From a virus: a stretch of DNA of 58,266 nt. Within the stretch, counting starts at the first letter, position 1; each line of letters opens with the position of its first letter. This document shows, one piece after another, positions 32,815-40,783 of this stretch. A program made the translations under genes and the position numbers. Below the pieces are notes generated by a model. The model was given only the letters and a program-made list of their open reading frames with translations, did no database searches and had not been told where the DNA came from. The stretch spans positions 1 through 58,266 of the IMG/VR virus record IMGVR_UViG_3300043570_003543. One strand, 5' to 3'.

Positions 32815-32843
32815 ACGGGAGTCTGTACTCATGGTGGTACCAT
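32815..32843 (+). promoter_or_regulatory. GTCTGTAC-type promoter, leaderless gene at 32851
   Basis: Spacer GTCTGTACTCATGGTGG (32821-32837) matches the phage-specific promoter spacer seen at more than a dozen other genes; -10 is TACCAT (32838-32843). The ATG at 32851 lies 7 bases beyond. An earlier in-frame ATG (32842) lies inside the -10 box and cannot be the start. Confidence 0.7.
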
Positions 32844-32850
32844 GCTCTAC

Positions 32851-33303
32851 ATGAACCAACCCAACACACCTACCCGATACGCAACCTGCTCAGCATGTGC
32901 TCAACAGGTCATCTGTACTCAACAAGACAGTTATCCCGATGATGGTTGGGTCTTACCCTTCGACACCTTTGGTTACTATGGTGGCTTTTGTGACAACCTC
33001 GATGTGCTCTCAGGCAGAGTTCGTTCTCGTGAATGGATTATGTGTCATGACTGCGTTGCCAAGTTTCTCACCACGTTCCCTTTGCTCGCTCAGACAGTTG
33101 GTCAGAACTGTCATCCGAACAGTGACGTCATCCCTTGCTGTACGCACGCTTGGCAGAGCACTGAACTCTTTGGACAGAACGTTCATGGCGTTCACTCTCG
33201 TACAGCATGGCCTGATGGAGCGTGGCACGATGACCCTCCACACAACCCCTATGATAGGGCTTCGATAATCATCGAAGAACCAAAGGAAGAAGAACAGTCA
33301 TGA
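32851..33303 (+). CDS. Zinc-ribbon-type protein, 150 aa
   Basis: The N-terminus has ATCSACAQQVICTQQ, the middle has CDNLD and WIMCHDCVAKFL, and later CHPNSDVIPCCTH, so at least two metal sites are possible. Such proteins are common in actinophage early regions; function unknown. The start is fixed by the promoter just upstream. It overlaps the following gene by 4 bases. Confidence 0.65.
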   Translation: MNQPNTPTRYATCSACAQQVICTQQDSYPDDGWVLPFDTFGYYGGFCDNLDVLSGRVRSREWIMCHDCVAKFLTTFPLLAQTVGQNCHPNSDVIPCCTHAWQSTELFGQNVHGVHSRTAWPDGAWHDDPPHNPYDRASIIIEEPKEEEQS

Positions 33304-33560
33304 CACTCAATCTCGATAGAACAGTAGCCGACTGGCTTGTATGTGGATGCGGTAACGAACCGGACATTGATGGTTTCTACGCATGTCTGCCATCAGGAGA
33401 GATGGTAGAACCCGTTGCTAACGGTTCTTGGGATGGTCATTCATACCTCTGCTATCGCTGTGGTTGCATCTACGACATCGCGACACTTGACCAAACCGGA
33501 GAAGCCACTACCGAAGTAATGCGTGCCAACTACTTACGTGGCGATACTGACACAGAGTAG
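33300..33560 (+). CDS. Small Cys-rich protein, 86 aa
   Basis: It contains LVCGCGNEPDIDGFYACLP, then SYLCYRCGCIYDIATLDQTG, a two-pair Cys pattern like a rubredoxin knuckle or zinc ribbon. Translation is coupled to the previous gene (ATGA). Its stop codon is the TAG inside the first GAGTAGATAA box of the window. Confidence 0.65.
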   Translation: MTLNLDRTVADWLVCGCGNEPDIDGFYACLPSGEMVEPVANGSWDGHSYLCYRCGCIYDIATLDQTGEATTEVMRANYLRGDTDTE

Positions 33561-33629
33561 ATAACCGTCACAAACCCGGGGCTCTCACCACCATCACTGC
33601 TCTCAATGTGGGGGAGTAAGAGATAATCC

Positions 33630-33658
33630 TTGATAGTTTGTCCTGTGAGTGGTACAGT
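33630..33658 (+). promoter_or_regulatory. Promoter of the 33692 gene
   Basis: TTGATA (33630-33635), 17-base spacer beginning GTTTGTCC and ending GAGTGG, TACAGT (33653-33658). A related GAGTAAGAGATAA lies just upstream. CGAAAGGG gives the ribosome site before ATG 33692. Confidence 0.8.
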
Positions 33659-33691
33659 TCGTAAGTCACCACCAACCGAAAGGGAATCACC

Positions 33692-34015
33692 ATGACAAGC
33701 ATCATCAACCACCTAGACCGAGTAGAAGCACAGGCAACCAACTGGCTTACAGAAAATTATCCGACACTGATTTACAAACTTCTTGCAGGAACGCCATGGG
33801 TGTTCACCGCGCTTGGTCTGTATCTCGCATCGCTCTCACATCGGAGCCATACCGCCTACGACCTTTTCGCTGGTTTGTTCTTGACCGTCACGGGTACTGT
33901 GACGGGAACATTGCTTAGTGTTTGGGCATACGGAGAAATCAAAGGCATGCGCCACAATGCACGACGGACGCACCCTTCGTATCCATACAGTGCGCGTAAC
34001 TCACAGAGCAAGTAA
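33692..34015 (+). CDS. Two-helix membrane protein, possible holin-like
   Basis: 107 residues. Two hydrophobic helices are visible, around residues 33-50 (PWVFTALGLYLASL) and 60-80 (LFAGLFLTVTGTVTGTLLSV), then a basic tail. Size and topology would suit a holin, but the endolysin carries its own signal peptide and lies elsewhere, so this is only a guess. CGAAAGGGAATCACC precedes the ATG. Confidence 0.65.
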   Translation: MTSIINHLDRVEAQATNWLTENYPTLIYKLLAGTPWVFTALGLYLASLSHRSHTAYDLFAGLFLTVTGTVTGTLLSVWAYGEIKGMRHNARRTHPSYPYSARNSQSK

Positions 34016-34026
34016 ACAAATTCGGT

Positions 34027-34046
34027 ACACGACGTAAGCGTCGTGT
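34027..34046. terminator. Hairpin ACACGACG-TAAG-CGTCGTGT
   Basis: A perfect 8-bp stem with a 4-base loop, 11 bases after the membrane-protein gene and before the convergent gene. It lacks a T run; probably a bidirectional terminator. Confidence 0.6.
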
Positions 34047-34097
34047 CGGCACTTACCTATGAGAGTAGATAAGTATCGGCACGGCGCTTTTGCGTTC

Positions 34098-35300
34098 CTA
34101 TCGGTCTACCTTGATAATGCGTGGGCGCTCTGTTACTTCGTCTGTGATGTTTCCACCGCGACGATGAGCCTGTATCCATTTTGCACGATGGGTCTTGCGT
34201 GATGGGTACCACTGATTACGCCAGTGACCACGGACTAAATGAGCAAGCGTTATCTTTGCTCCCGTTCCATCTGTCTCGTCATACAGAGCGCGACGCAATG
34301 AAAGTGTGGTGACACTTTTTGCATCACCCTTACGACCACCACGCGTAGCGCGTCTCCCGAAAGCACGGGGTAGCGCGGTTGTTTCCACATCAACATATTC
34401 ATCCATCAAGCGAAACAGAGCAACAAGAAAACGACGCACCTCTCTGCTTCGTTCCCATGACGATTCGTTCAATTCGTTCTCTGAAAAGTTATCTACTCCA
34501 CTTGCTTTGCGTTCTATTTCCATTCCATCTTCACCATAGAAAAACGCGTACATGTCCATTAGTCGTAACGGAGCAATGTGTAGTTGTGGAACTTCTACCG
34601 TTAGTCCATTGACAGTAGTTGATACGAGAGTTCCAAAAACACGAACCTGAATAGCGTTGTCTTTTTCTGAGTTCTTAGAAACATTTTTAGCGAAATCATA
34701 TTCATTACTGTCCTTGCCGAACCGTCTCTCTATTTCTAAAAGTGCTTCGGGTGTTACGGCGTCCACGTCAGCCCACGCAAACGCTTGCACTTCCCAATTC
34801 TCTGTGCCTAAATAATTGCCGTCTTCATTGGGTTCATTATCGTTGCGTGTTCCGCTTATTATTGCGCCGTACTTTTTCGCAAGCGCAAATACTTCATCAA
34901 AATCTTCAACTTTTATGAGTGACTGTACGGTTTTGTGCAGTGGGGTTTCCATCACAATAAATCCACACGGGGTAAAAATGTCGGTCTCAAATAAAACTTC
35001 ATCAGGCATTGTTGCTTCTGCTGTCTTGACCAACTCACGCAGGTCATCAGTAAGAAACACGGTGTCACCGAGCGCGATGATTGTGTCGTCTAGTGCGCGA
35101 TGTACCTCATGATGGACTGCGCCTCTTTCTGCTTCCCTCTTCAATGTTTCACGGGTCACAATAGATGTATCGCTATCTGCCCACATGGCGCGAAAGTATC
35201 CGAGGTGCAAGAGCCTGTCCATCGTTGGGTGGCTCTCTCGGTATTGCAGATAATCGGTATGCAGGCTATGGGCTAGTGATGCTGTAGGTACTTGTCTCAT
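34098..35300 (-). CDS. Conserved actinophage hypothetical protein, 400 aa (leaderless)
   Basis: Start at ATG 35300: the -10 box (minus TACATT) ends 6 bases before it, so the mRNA probably begins on the ATG. Mostly alpha/beta with VQVRVFGTLVSTTVNG in the middle. The C-terminus carries LVRGHWRNQWYPSRKTHRAK and IQAHRRGG, a motif I have seen in actinophage hypotheticals. An in-frame GAGTAGATAA (34489) encodes GVDNF. No enzyme motif recognised. Confidence 0.72.
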   Translation of the reverse strand: MRQVPTASLAHSLHTDYLQYRESHPTMDRLLHLGYFRAMWADSDTSIVTRETLKREAERGAVHHEVHRALDDTIIALGDTVFLTDDLRELVKTAEATMPDEVLFETDIFTPCGFIVMETPLHKTVQSLIKVEDFDEVFALAKKYGAIISGTRNDNEPNEDGNYLGTENWEVQAFAWADVDAVTPEALLEIERRFGKDSNEYDFAKNVSKNSEKDNAIQVRVFGTLVSTTVNGLTVEVPQLHIAPLRLMDMYAFFYGEDGMEIERKASGVDNFSENELNESSWERSREVRRFLVALFRLMDEYVDVETTALPRAFGRRATRGGRKGDAKSVTTLSLRRALYDETDGTGAKITLAHLVRGHWRNQWYPSRKTHRAKWIQAHRRGGNITDEVTERPRIIKVDR

Positions 35301-35306
35301 GCACAC

Positions 35307-35335
35307 AATGTACCATCGCTGGTTCAGACTTGCAA
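35307..35335 (-). promoter_or_regulatory. Leaderless promoter of the 35300 gene
   Basis: Minus strand: TTGCAA (35330-35335), 17-base spacer beginning GTCTGAAC and ending GATGG, TACATT (35307-35312). A GAGTAGATAA box (35339-35348) sits directly behind the -35. Confidence 0.85.
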
Positions 35336-35375
35336 AAGTTATCTACTCTGTGTACGCGCGTCAAATAATTCCGAT

Positions 35376-35475
35376 TTATCTCTCATCATCCCCATCATGT
35401 TCCTGACGTCAGCAGGTTTGAGTGATAGCCCCGGCTTTTGTCGACTAACGCCCTTGCTTCGCTGCGGTTGTTCTC
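35376..35475 (-). repeat. Hairpin/GAGAGATAA cassette element 1
   Basis: Read on the minus strand: GGCGTTAGTCG, AGCCGGGGCT (35427-35436), then GGGGATGATGAGAGATAA (box 35376-35384), ending 28 bases before the GAGTAGATAA box of the downstream promoter. One of 16 related elements. Confidence 0.8.
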
Positions 35476-35484
35476 GCCCTGACG

Positions 35485-35530
35485 GACGGCACTCGGGGTC
35501 GGGGGGTGGACTCCGAGTGCCGTCTTTTTT
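35485..35530 (+). terminator. Strong terminator on the plus strand
   Basis: A perfect 12-bp stem (GACGGCACTCGG, 35485-35496, with 35513-35524) followed by six T. It is oriented for rightward transcription although both flanking genes run leftward, so it may block antisense transcripts or act in both directions. Confidence 0.8.
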
Positions 35531-35539
35531 GGGGTGGGG

Positions 35540-35938
35540 TCAGTAGGTGAACTCCCCGTCCCATCCATGCATGAACTGCGCCACGGCGTCTGAGTCAAGC
35601 GTGCAGTCTTGGTCTAGGAACGCTACCCAGTCCTCACGGGTTGCTTCCGTCCATTCCTCAGGGACGAGAGCCATGACCATGTTCACTGCGATGTGCATCA
35701 GGGCGAAGGTCGTCTCTCGTGAGATGACGCTCGTCCATTCGTTCTCCTCGTCGGATTCCCATGGGAAGCCACAGCCACCCTCGGTTGCGTCCTTGTAGTC
35801 CTGTGCGTCCCATGTGTCACGGGCTTGGTCTTGCATCGCCTGACGGCTTGCGCTTACATCGGACGCCATCAGGCGCTCCATGTGTAGGTGTGCGTTGATG
35901 CTCTCGGAAACTAGCAGAAGTGCTTGCTCTAGGTTCAT
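35540..35938 (-). CDS. Hypothetical protein, 132 aa
   Basis: Helical and acidic (LEQALLLVSESINAHLHMER, then ETTFALMHIAVNMVMALVPE). GAAAGGGGAACCCA precedes the ATG. Similar small acidic helical proteins are common in actinophage early regions; function unknown. Own promoter and cassette element upstream. Confidence 0.68.
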   Translation of the reverse strand: MNLEQALLLVSESINAHLHMERLMASDVSASRQAMQDQARDTWDAQDYKDATEGGCGFPWESDEENEWTSVISRETTFALMHIAVNMVMALVPEEWTEATREDWVAFLDQDCTLDSDAVAQFMHGWDGEFTY

Positions 35939-35967
35939 TGGGTTCCCCTTTCAGTTGGAATACCCAA

Positions 35968-35996
35968 ATCGTACCAGCAGGGGTACAGACTTGCGA
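35968..35996 (-). promoter_or_regulatory. Cassette promoter of the 35938 gene
   Basis: Minus: TCGCAA (35991-35996), spacer GTCTGTACCCCTGCTGG, TACGAT (35968-35973). The spacer and -10 contain the dyad GTACC-N6-GGTAC. GAGTAGATAA box at 36001-36010. Confidence 0.85.
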
Positions 35997-36042
35997 AAAG
36001 TTATCTACTCTGTTAGTGCGCCACTTCGCTCAAACCAGCGAG

Positions 36043-36097
36043 TTATCTCTCACACCCCCGTGTGTGCGTGCGCTCCCCAAAAGGGGAGAGCCCCGAT
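36043..36097 (-). repeat. Hairpin/GAGAGATAA cassette element 2
   Basis: Minus: GGGGCT followed by the stem CTCCCC-TTTT-GGGGAG (36073-36088), then GGGGGTGTGAGAGATAA (box 36043-36051). It lies just upstream of the cassette promoter at 35968. Confidence 0.8.
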
Positions 36098-36169
36098 AAT
36101 AACTGTTGCACTAGAAGTGGGCATCTTTCAGATAGATTTATCTATAAGAAAACAGAGACGGAGACGGCT

Positions 36170-37198
36170 ATGGCTCATCAGATAGAAATCAACAAAGACG
36201 GTACAGCACGCATGGCGTATGCGGACCGACAGATTCCATGGCACAAGCTTGGGCAGCCCATGAGAGGGCTACAAACGGCAGAAGCAATGCTTGCTGCAGC
36301 ACAGGCAGATTTCGACGTAGTAACCACACGGGTAGCCGTATGTGACGACGACGGGGAGCCAATTCGTCAACCGGACGGAACCACAATTCTTGTACCAGAC
36401 AGCAGAGCAACAGTACGGGTGAACACAGACGGGTCGTTTAACGGCCTAGCAACAGTGGGTACTCGCTATGTGGTGCAGCAGAATCGGGAATGTCTCAATT
36501 ACGCCCTCGACATAGTTGGTGCTTCGGATGGGGATGCAGTTGTTGATACATGCGGAGTCCTGAGAGACGGATGTGAATTCTTTGCATCTATTGACATGGG
36601 TGCGCTAATAATCGACCCAGCAGGAATCAATGACTCGATTGAACGTTATCTACTCGTACACAACGGGCATGACGGCAAAACAGCGATTACCTTTGCGAAC
36701 ACGAGTATTCGTGCCGTATGTAAAAACACAGTGATTGCCGGTGTTTCGTCAGCGAAGCGAGTCTTTACTGCGCGTCACACACGCAATGCAGATAGAGCAA
36801 TGGAGCAAGCGAACGAAGTTCTCAATATCTCAACCGAATGGGCTCGCGAGTTCACGCTTACAGCAGAAAAGTTGCTGTCAATAAATGTTCCTGCTTCTTC
36901 TCAAATACTTGACAAGACACTGAACCAAGTATTCCCGATAAGCAAAGACGCAACAGCACGTCAAGAAACAAACCACAAAGAAGTAACATCATTGGTACGC
37001 GCAATTTACGCAAACGACAACAACGCAAAGAACTACGGGTACAACGGCTGGTCTCTCGTCAACGCAATCGGTGAGTATCTCGACCACTATCGCGAAGCAA
37101 CACCTACCGAGCGAGCACTCGCTTCTATGAGTAACAACTCGTGGGTGACACGAGCAAAAGTAAAGGCTCAGGATTATCTATTGTCAGGGGTATCCTAA
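36170..37198 (+). CDS. DUF932 phage/plasmid-like protein
   Basis: 342 residues from ATG 36170 (MAHQIEINKDG), GACGGAGACGG before it. The family signature is clear: RQIPWHKLGQPM, then RYVVQQNRECLNYALDIVG, ECEF-like GCEFFASIDMG, VHNGHDGKTAITFANTSIRAVC and RHTRNADRAMEQA. DUF932 proteins occur in phages and plasmids, often early or replication-linked; biochemical role unknown. Located at the divergent junction with the 35938 gene. Confidence 0.93.
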   Translation: MAHQIEINKDGTARMAYADRQIPWHKLGQPMRGLQTAEAMLAAAQADFDVVTTRVAVCDDDGEPIRQPDGTTILVPDSRATVRVNTDGSFNGLATVGTRYVVQQNRECLNYALDIVGASDGDAVVDTCGVLRDGCEFFASIDMGALIIDPAGINDSIERYLLVHNGHDGKTAITFANTSIRAVCKNTVIAGVSSAKRVFTARHTRNADRAMEQANEVLNISTEWAREFTLTAEKLLSINVPASSQILDKTLNQVFPISKDATARQETNHKEVTSLVRAIYANDNNAKNYGYNGWSLVNAIGEYLDHYREATPTERALASMSNNSWVTRAKVKAQDYLLSGVS

Positions 37199-37242
37199 TC
37201 TCGGCTGTATCATTTAGATAGAGAAAGCCGAAGGGAACAATC

Positions 37243-37689
37243 GTGAATGAAAATGACGATAACGATGAAGTCTTTGACTTTGATGACGAAGAAGGCCCAT
37301 CGAGTGCAGAACTTGCCGTATGGCTCTCTGAGTTCATGTCTCAATCACAGAAAGCTCAGCGCTTGTACCGTAGCCATTACTGCAACATTGTTGTAAACCG
37401 CCTCTGGGAAGAGTTTGGTGCAGAAGGAATGTGCGAACTCATGATGTCGATAGATAAAAAAGCCGGATGGATTTCTGACATTTTAATCGAGGACACAGAG
37501 CTTCATGATGCGTTGTTCAATGCATACGGAGTGTTCGATGACGATGCAATCATCAAGGCGCGCATGAGTAGCGGGCTTACTGAGATGAATAGAAAGATTT
37601 GGCGCTTACGCCGCAAGTACGCAAAGCTTATTGCGCAAGAAATCATTGCCGGTGTCGATTCTTCCGAATCCCGAACAGCAGAAGATTAA
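37243..37689 (+). CDS. Hypothetical protein, 148 aa
   Basis: GTG 37243 with GAAGGGAAC upstream. Acidic N-terminus (DDNDEVFDFDDEEGP), then helical (AELAVWLSEFMSQSQKAQRL, VVNRLWEEFGAEGMCELM). Ends 4 bases into the convergent helicase gene. Unrecognised. Confidence 0.65.
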   Translation: MNENDDNDEVFDFDDEEGPSSAELAVWLSEFMSQSQKAQRLYRSHYCNIVVNRLWEEFGAEGMCELMMSIDKKAGWISDILIEDTELHDALFNAYGVFDDDAIIKARMSSGLTEMNRKIWRLRRKYAKLIAQEIIAGVDSSESRTAED

Positions 37690-39602
37690 GAAAGCTTATC
37701 TAGCAAGCTAAGAATCATCTGAGTAGAAAAATCAGAGTTATCTACTTCCCCACCGTCAACGGCAGCATTGACCACTGAACGTTTCTTTTGGATAATCTCG
37801 TAAATGTCTTCGTCTATGGTTCCAGCAGCGAGCATGTATGTTGCCGTTACGCTGCCTTTCTGTCCAATTCTGTGCAATCTACTGTAAGTCTGGTCCACGT
37901 CAGCGGGTGTCCACGGGAGTTCCACGAATAAACACTCCTCTGCTGCTGTGAGTGTGTGTCCCGTCTTTGCGGCCTGAATTGATAAAACGATTACGGGTGC
38001 GCTTTCGACATCTTCTGTCTGAAATCTGCGCTTACTCTCTTCGACTTCCTCAACAGACATTCCGCCTTGTATGCGAAGGTTGCCATACTTGCGAGCAAGC
38101 TCATCGACAATATCTCGATGGTGAGCAGCAACAACAACCTTCTTGCCGTTATCTATGCGGGCGTTTATCCACTCTTCTACGACTTCCATTTTTGCTTTAG
38201 CAGCGAGCTTGCGGAGTACAGACAGTCGAACCAGGTGTTCGTTCGCCTCTGCTTTAATCATTGCGTGTATGGCAGCGCCGTACGATGGCTTTCCTTGTTC
38301 GAGAGCGAGTTGACGTGCTCGTTCTGCGATGTACAACAAGATGTCTGTTTCGGCTTTTTTGTATTCTTTCATTGCAGCAGAGCTTCCCTCTACCAGCAGT
38401 TTGCTGTGCATTACGGGAGGGAGCTCTGACAGCACCTGGTCTTTCGTCCTTCTTATGTAGCACGTTCCTCGGAGGCGTTCGTTCAGTTCGTCGAGATGCG
38501 AGTGACCGGTGATGTTCCATTGCCCGAAGTTGTCCTGATAGGCAGCACAGTAGCGGCGATAAAAACCCCATAGGCCGCCAAAGTCTTTAAGTCTTCCCAG
38601 TATTTCCAATTGAGAAGCGTATTCGTTTGGACGATTGGTTACCGGCGTGCCAGTGAGACACAATACGAGACCCTCTTTGTGAGCAGACTTGGCCATCTTT
38701 ACTGCTGCCTTCGTTCTCTGTGCTGTTGGCGTCTTTGCGTAGTGACTTTCGTCGAAGATGTAAGAACGATGCCCAGTTAGGCGCTTTTCCCAGTGAGCAA
38801 TATTGCTGTAACCAACAACAACTACGTCATACGAGCCGCGTTCGGGGAAGTCCTTGCGATTAGTTACTGGCACAACCTTTCGATTAGGCAGCCACCGGTT
38901 CCATTCTGTTACCCAGTTGAGGACCAAGCTTGGTGGACAAACAACTACGGCCGGATACGAGTCCGTAACATATTCGAGGGTCGCTATCGACTGGAGAGTC
39001 TTACCCAACCCCATGTCGTCTGCGATAAACGTACGTCGAGCGCGTGCTGCATACACAACTCCGGCACGCTGATAGGGAAGAAGCTCTCCCTGTAGGCCTA
39101 CGATGTCAACTTCTGCTTCGGTTGCCCGTGAGGCCTCAACGAACTCGTTCATTCGCGCCGTTACCTGGTCTGACAGTGCTGCCACAGCAGGGTCTACTAC
39201 TACATCAAACTTTTCTGCCCACTCAATCGTGTTAAGAACGGATGATACGGGTGCCTGCCAACAATGTTTATCTGCATTCCACGAAACTGCGGGTATCTGC
39301 TTTACAGCTTTGACAACAACGCGCTCATACGGAACACGGATAGAAATCATTTCGTCTTCGAGCGAGACTTTTGCTGCTCCTGTTTTGATTTTAGGGGCGT
39401 TAAACGTGAGGACGTCGATAGTTACATTGAAGTCATGCTTTATGGCGAAATCTCGAGCCGCCTCCAGGGACGTAACAGGAACCTTCCAGAGCTTTGTCTG
39501 TTTATCCCAACGCGAGCCTTTTATTAGCTTTAATTCCGACACCTGTTGTGCGTCATATGGAAAATCCAGCACAATCTCGCTTTTATCTAAGTACAACCTC
39601 AT
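37686..39602 (-). CDS. SNF2-family helicase with HARP-like N-terminus (SMARCAL1/annealing helicase type)
   Basis: 638 residues from ATG 39602. Residues 30-45 (IKGSRWDKQTKLWKVPV) form a HARP-like domain and a second copy lies near 110 (SWNADKHCWQAPV), as in SMARCAL1. The ATPase follows: DDMGLGKTLQSIA, Walker B FDESHYAKTPTAQRTKA, LTGTPVTNRP, then QAAKTGHTLTAAEECLFVE and RLHRIGQKGSV. It remodels or rewinds forked DNA, so fork repair or replication restart is likely. The C-terminus has an in-frame near-copy of the repeat box. Confidence 0.95.
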   Translation of the reverse strand: MRLYLDKSEIVLDFPYDAQQVSELKLIKGSRWDKQTKLWKVPVTSLEAARDFAIKHDFNVTIDVLTFNAPKIKTGAAKVSLEDEMISIRVPYERVVVKAVKQIPAVSWNADKHCWQAPVSSVLNTIEWAEKFDVVVDPAVAALSDQVTARMNEFVEASRATEAEVDIVGLQGELLPYQRAGVVYAARARRTFIADDMGLGKTLQSIATLEYVTDSYPAVVVCPPSLVLNWVTEWNRWLPNRKVVPVTNRKDFPERGSYDVVVVGYSNIAHWEKRLTGHRSYIFDESHYAKTPTAQRTKAAVKMAKSAHKEGLVLCLTGTPVTNRPNEYASQLEILGRLKDFGGLWGFYRRYCAAYQDNFGQWNITGHSHLDELNERLRGTCYIRRTKDQVLSELPPVMHSKLLVEGSSAAMKEYKKAETDILLYIAERARQLALEQGKPSYGAAIHAMIKAEANEHLVRLSVLRKLAAKAKMEVVEEWINARIDNGKKVVVAAHHRDIVDELARKYGNLRIQGGMSVEEVEESKRRFQTEDVESAPVIVLSIQAAKTGHTLTAAEECLFVELPWTPADVDQTYSRLHRIGQKGSVTATYMLAAGTIDEDIYEIIQKKRSVVNAAVDGGEVDNSDFSTQMILSLLDKLS

Positions 39603-39728
39603 GGGTTCATCATAGTAGAAACCAACAGGGCTCACGCTGGGGATGTACCGAAAGGAGAGAGGTTGCGAGAGCCCTGTTAATTCCTATGCCGACATCTTAG
39701 TCAGCTTTCTACGTGAATGGCAAAACTA

Positions 39729-39759
39729 TTGAGATTTTAGTTAGGCCTCGCGCTAGGAT
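39729..39759 (+). promoter_or_regulatory. Weak promoter candidate of the 39791 gene
   Basis: TTGAGA (39729-39734), 19-base spacer, TAGGAT (39754-39759). CGAAAGG lies before ATG 39791. A minus-orientation repeat box at 39763 faces the helicase gene. Confidence 0.4.
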
Positions 39760-39790
39760 GCCTTATCTACTCTACGAAAGGTCCATCAAC

Positions 39791-39991
39791 ATGACCGGCT
39801 TACCTCCTCTTTTTGTCTGCTACGTCTGCGGCCTATCGCTGCGTCCTGGGGACAACACCGTCGAGCGCAAGGCTATTGTTTGGCTCAAATCGGGCGGCAA
39901 GGCCATCAATCGGGTAGTCGAAGAGCTCCACGAGTACAAACACATACATTGCAACGACCGGCCGCACGCCCTGGATGTTCCTCTTTTTTAA
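39791..39991 (+). CDS. Small zinc-knuckle protein, 66 aa
   Basis: Start ATG 39791 behind CGAAAGGTCCATCAAC. FVCYVCGLSLRPGD and EYKHIHCNDRPH give a C-x2-C...H-x-H-C pattern, probably one zinc. Conserved-looking but unrecognised. Divergent from the helicase. Confidence 0.6.
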   Translation: MTGLPPLFVCYVCGLSLRPGDNTVERKAIVWLKSGGKAINRVVEELHEYKHIHCNDRPHALDVPLF

Positions 39992-40048
39992 AACTCTGAC
40001 TTATCTCTCGCTACCCCATCTAATTTAGAAATTGTGAGAAAATAGAGC

Positions 40049-40186
40049 ATGACAGAAAACAACGAAGAACCAGAAGCTCAACTTCCAGCAGAAGCTCAAA
40101 AACCAGAACCTCAAGCTATTCCAATCGCTGACGTTCCAAAATTCAGCCGCTTGCATCGCAAACCACCAAGAGCATGCTGCCCCTAA
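40049..40186 (+). CDS. Small Pro/Glu-rich protein, 45 aa
   Basis: MTENNEEPEAQ followed by AEAQKPEPQAIPI and a basic end (SRLHRKPPRACCP). Low-complexity and short, so coding is only moderately supported. Its stop runs directly into cassette element 3. Confidence 0.4.
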   Translation: MTENNEEPEAQLPAEAQKPEPQAIPIADVPKFSRLHRKPPRACCP

Positions 40187-40236
40187 GCGGGGCTTTCCCC
40201 TTCGGGGAAAGTTGAGGCTGGGGGAGTGAGAGATAA
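40187..40236 (+). repeat. Hairpin/GAGAGATAA cassette element 3
   Basis: GGGGCT followed by the stem CTTTCCCC-TTC-GGGGAAAG (40193-40211), then GGGGGAGTGAGAGATAA (box 40228-40236). No promoter follows directly; only repeat boxes at 40281 and 40321. Confidence 0.8.
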
Positions 40237-40306
40237 CTCGGATTGCAGCGCTTTTGCAATGTTGGTGGCCAAACTATTGAGAGTAGATAACTCATTAATC
40301 AAAAAG

Positions 40307-40345
40307 AACGCCCCACAAGAGAGTAGATAACTCTTGTGGGGCGTT
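40307..40345. terminator. Perfect 15-bp hairpin with the repeat box in its loop
   Basis: AACGCCCCACAAGAG (40307-40321) and CTCTTGTGGGGCGTT (40331-40345) pair perfectly around the 9-base loop AGTAGATAA, the core of the dispersed box. T-rich sequence follows. Likely a bidirectional terminator at the junction of convergent genes. Confidence 0.85.
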
Positions 40346-40393
40346 TCTCTTGGGGGGTTCTCTCGGCAGGAAGGAAACCGAGAGAATCAGGAT

Positions 40394-40594
40394 TTACAGT
40401 AACTCAAACTGTGAAATGTCGCGTACTTCGTAAGTACCCTCATCAAGTTGCTGGCCGTTACGACGGAAGAAGAATACTCCGCGGACCGCATCGTACCCAG
40501 TGCACTCTCCGTCACAGTACCCCTGTGTCCAGCGTATTGAGTACAAACGTACCTTCTTGCCGATAATGTTTTTGGCCGTGATTTTGACCTTCAT
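40394..40594 (-). CDS. Hypothetical protein, 66 aa
   Basis: ATG 40594 behind GGAAAGGGGATATCG. It reads MKVKITAKNIIGKKVRLYS then CDGECTGYDAVRGVFFFRR and ISQFELL; an SH3-like beta barrel is plausible. Unrecognised. Driven by a cassette promoter. Confidence 0.68.
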   Translation of the reverse strand: MKVKITAKNIIGKKVRLYSIRWTQGYCDGECTGYDAVRGVFFFRRNGQQLDEGTYEVRDISQFELL

Positions 40595-40622
40595 CGATAT
40601 CCCCTTTCCTTGAGATGTCAAT

Positions 40623-40651
40623 AATGTACCACGCGAAGTACAGACTTACCA
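40623..40651 (-). promoter_or_regulatory. Cassette promoter of the 40594 gene
   Basis: Minus: TGGTAA (40646-40651), spacer GTCTGTACTTCGCGTGG, TACATT (40623-40628), with the GAGTAGATAA box at 40655-40664. Confidence 0.85.
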
Positions 40652-40663
40652 AACTTATCTACT

Positions 40664-40745
40664 CTTCCCACCACCCCCATCTTCTGTGCGAGAACAACCG
40701 ATGCGGAGCGAGGGCGTTAGTCGGCGTAGCCGGGGCTCTTTGTGG
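40664..40745 (-). repeat. Cassette element 4 (variant)
   Basis: Minus: AGCCCCGGCT, ACTAACGCCCTCG, GTTGTTCTCGC, then GGGGGTGGTGGGAA running straight into the GAGTAGATAA box; the GAGAGATAA box is missing here. Confidence 0.7.
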
Positions 40746-40783
40746 AGTTATCTACTCTCTCTAATAAAAGATTTATGAGCGTC

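Noticed and set aside
35485-35530. Using the strong hairpin as the terminator of the leftward 35540 gene
   Set aside because: The T run follows on the plus strand, not the minus, so it is annotated by its own direction.
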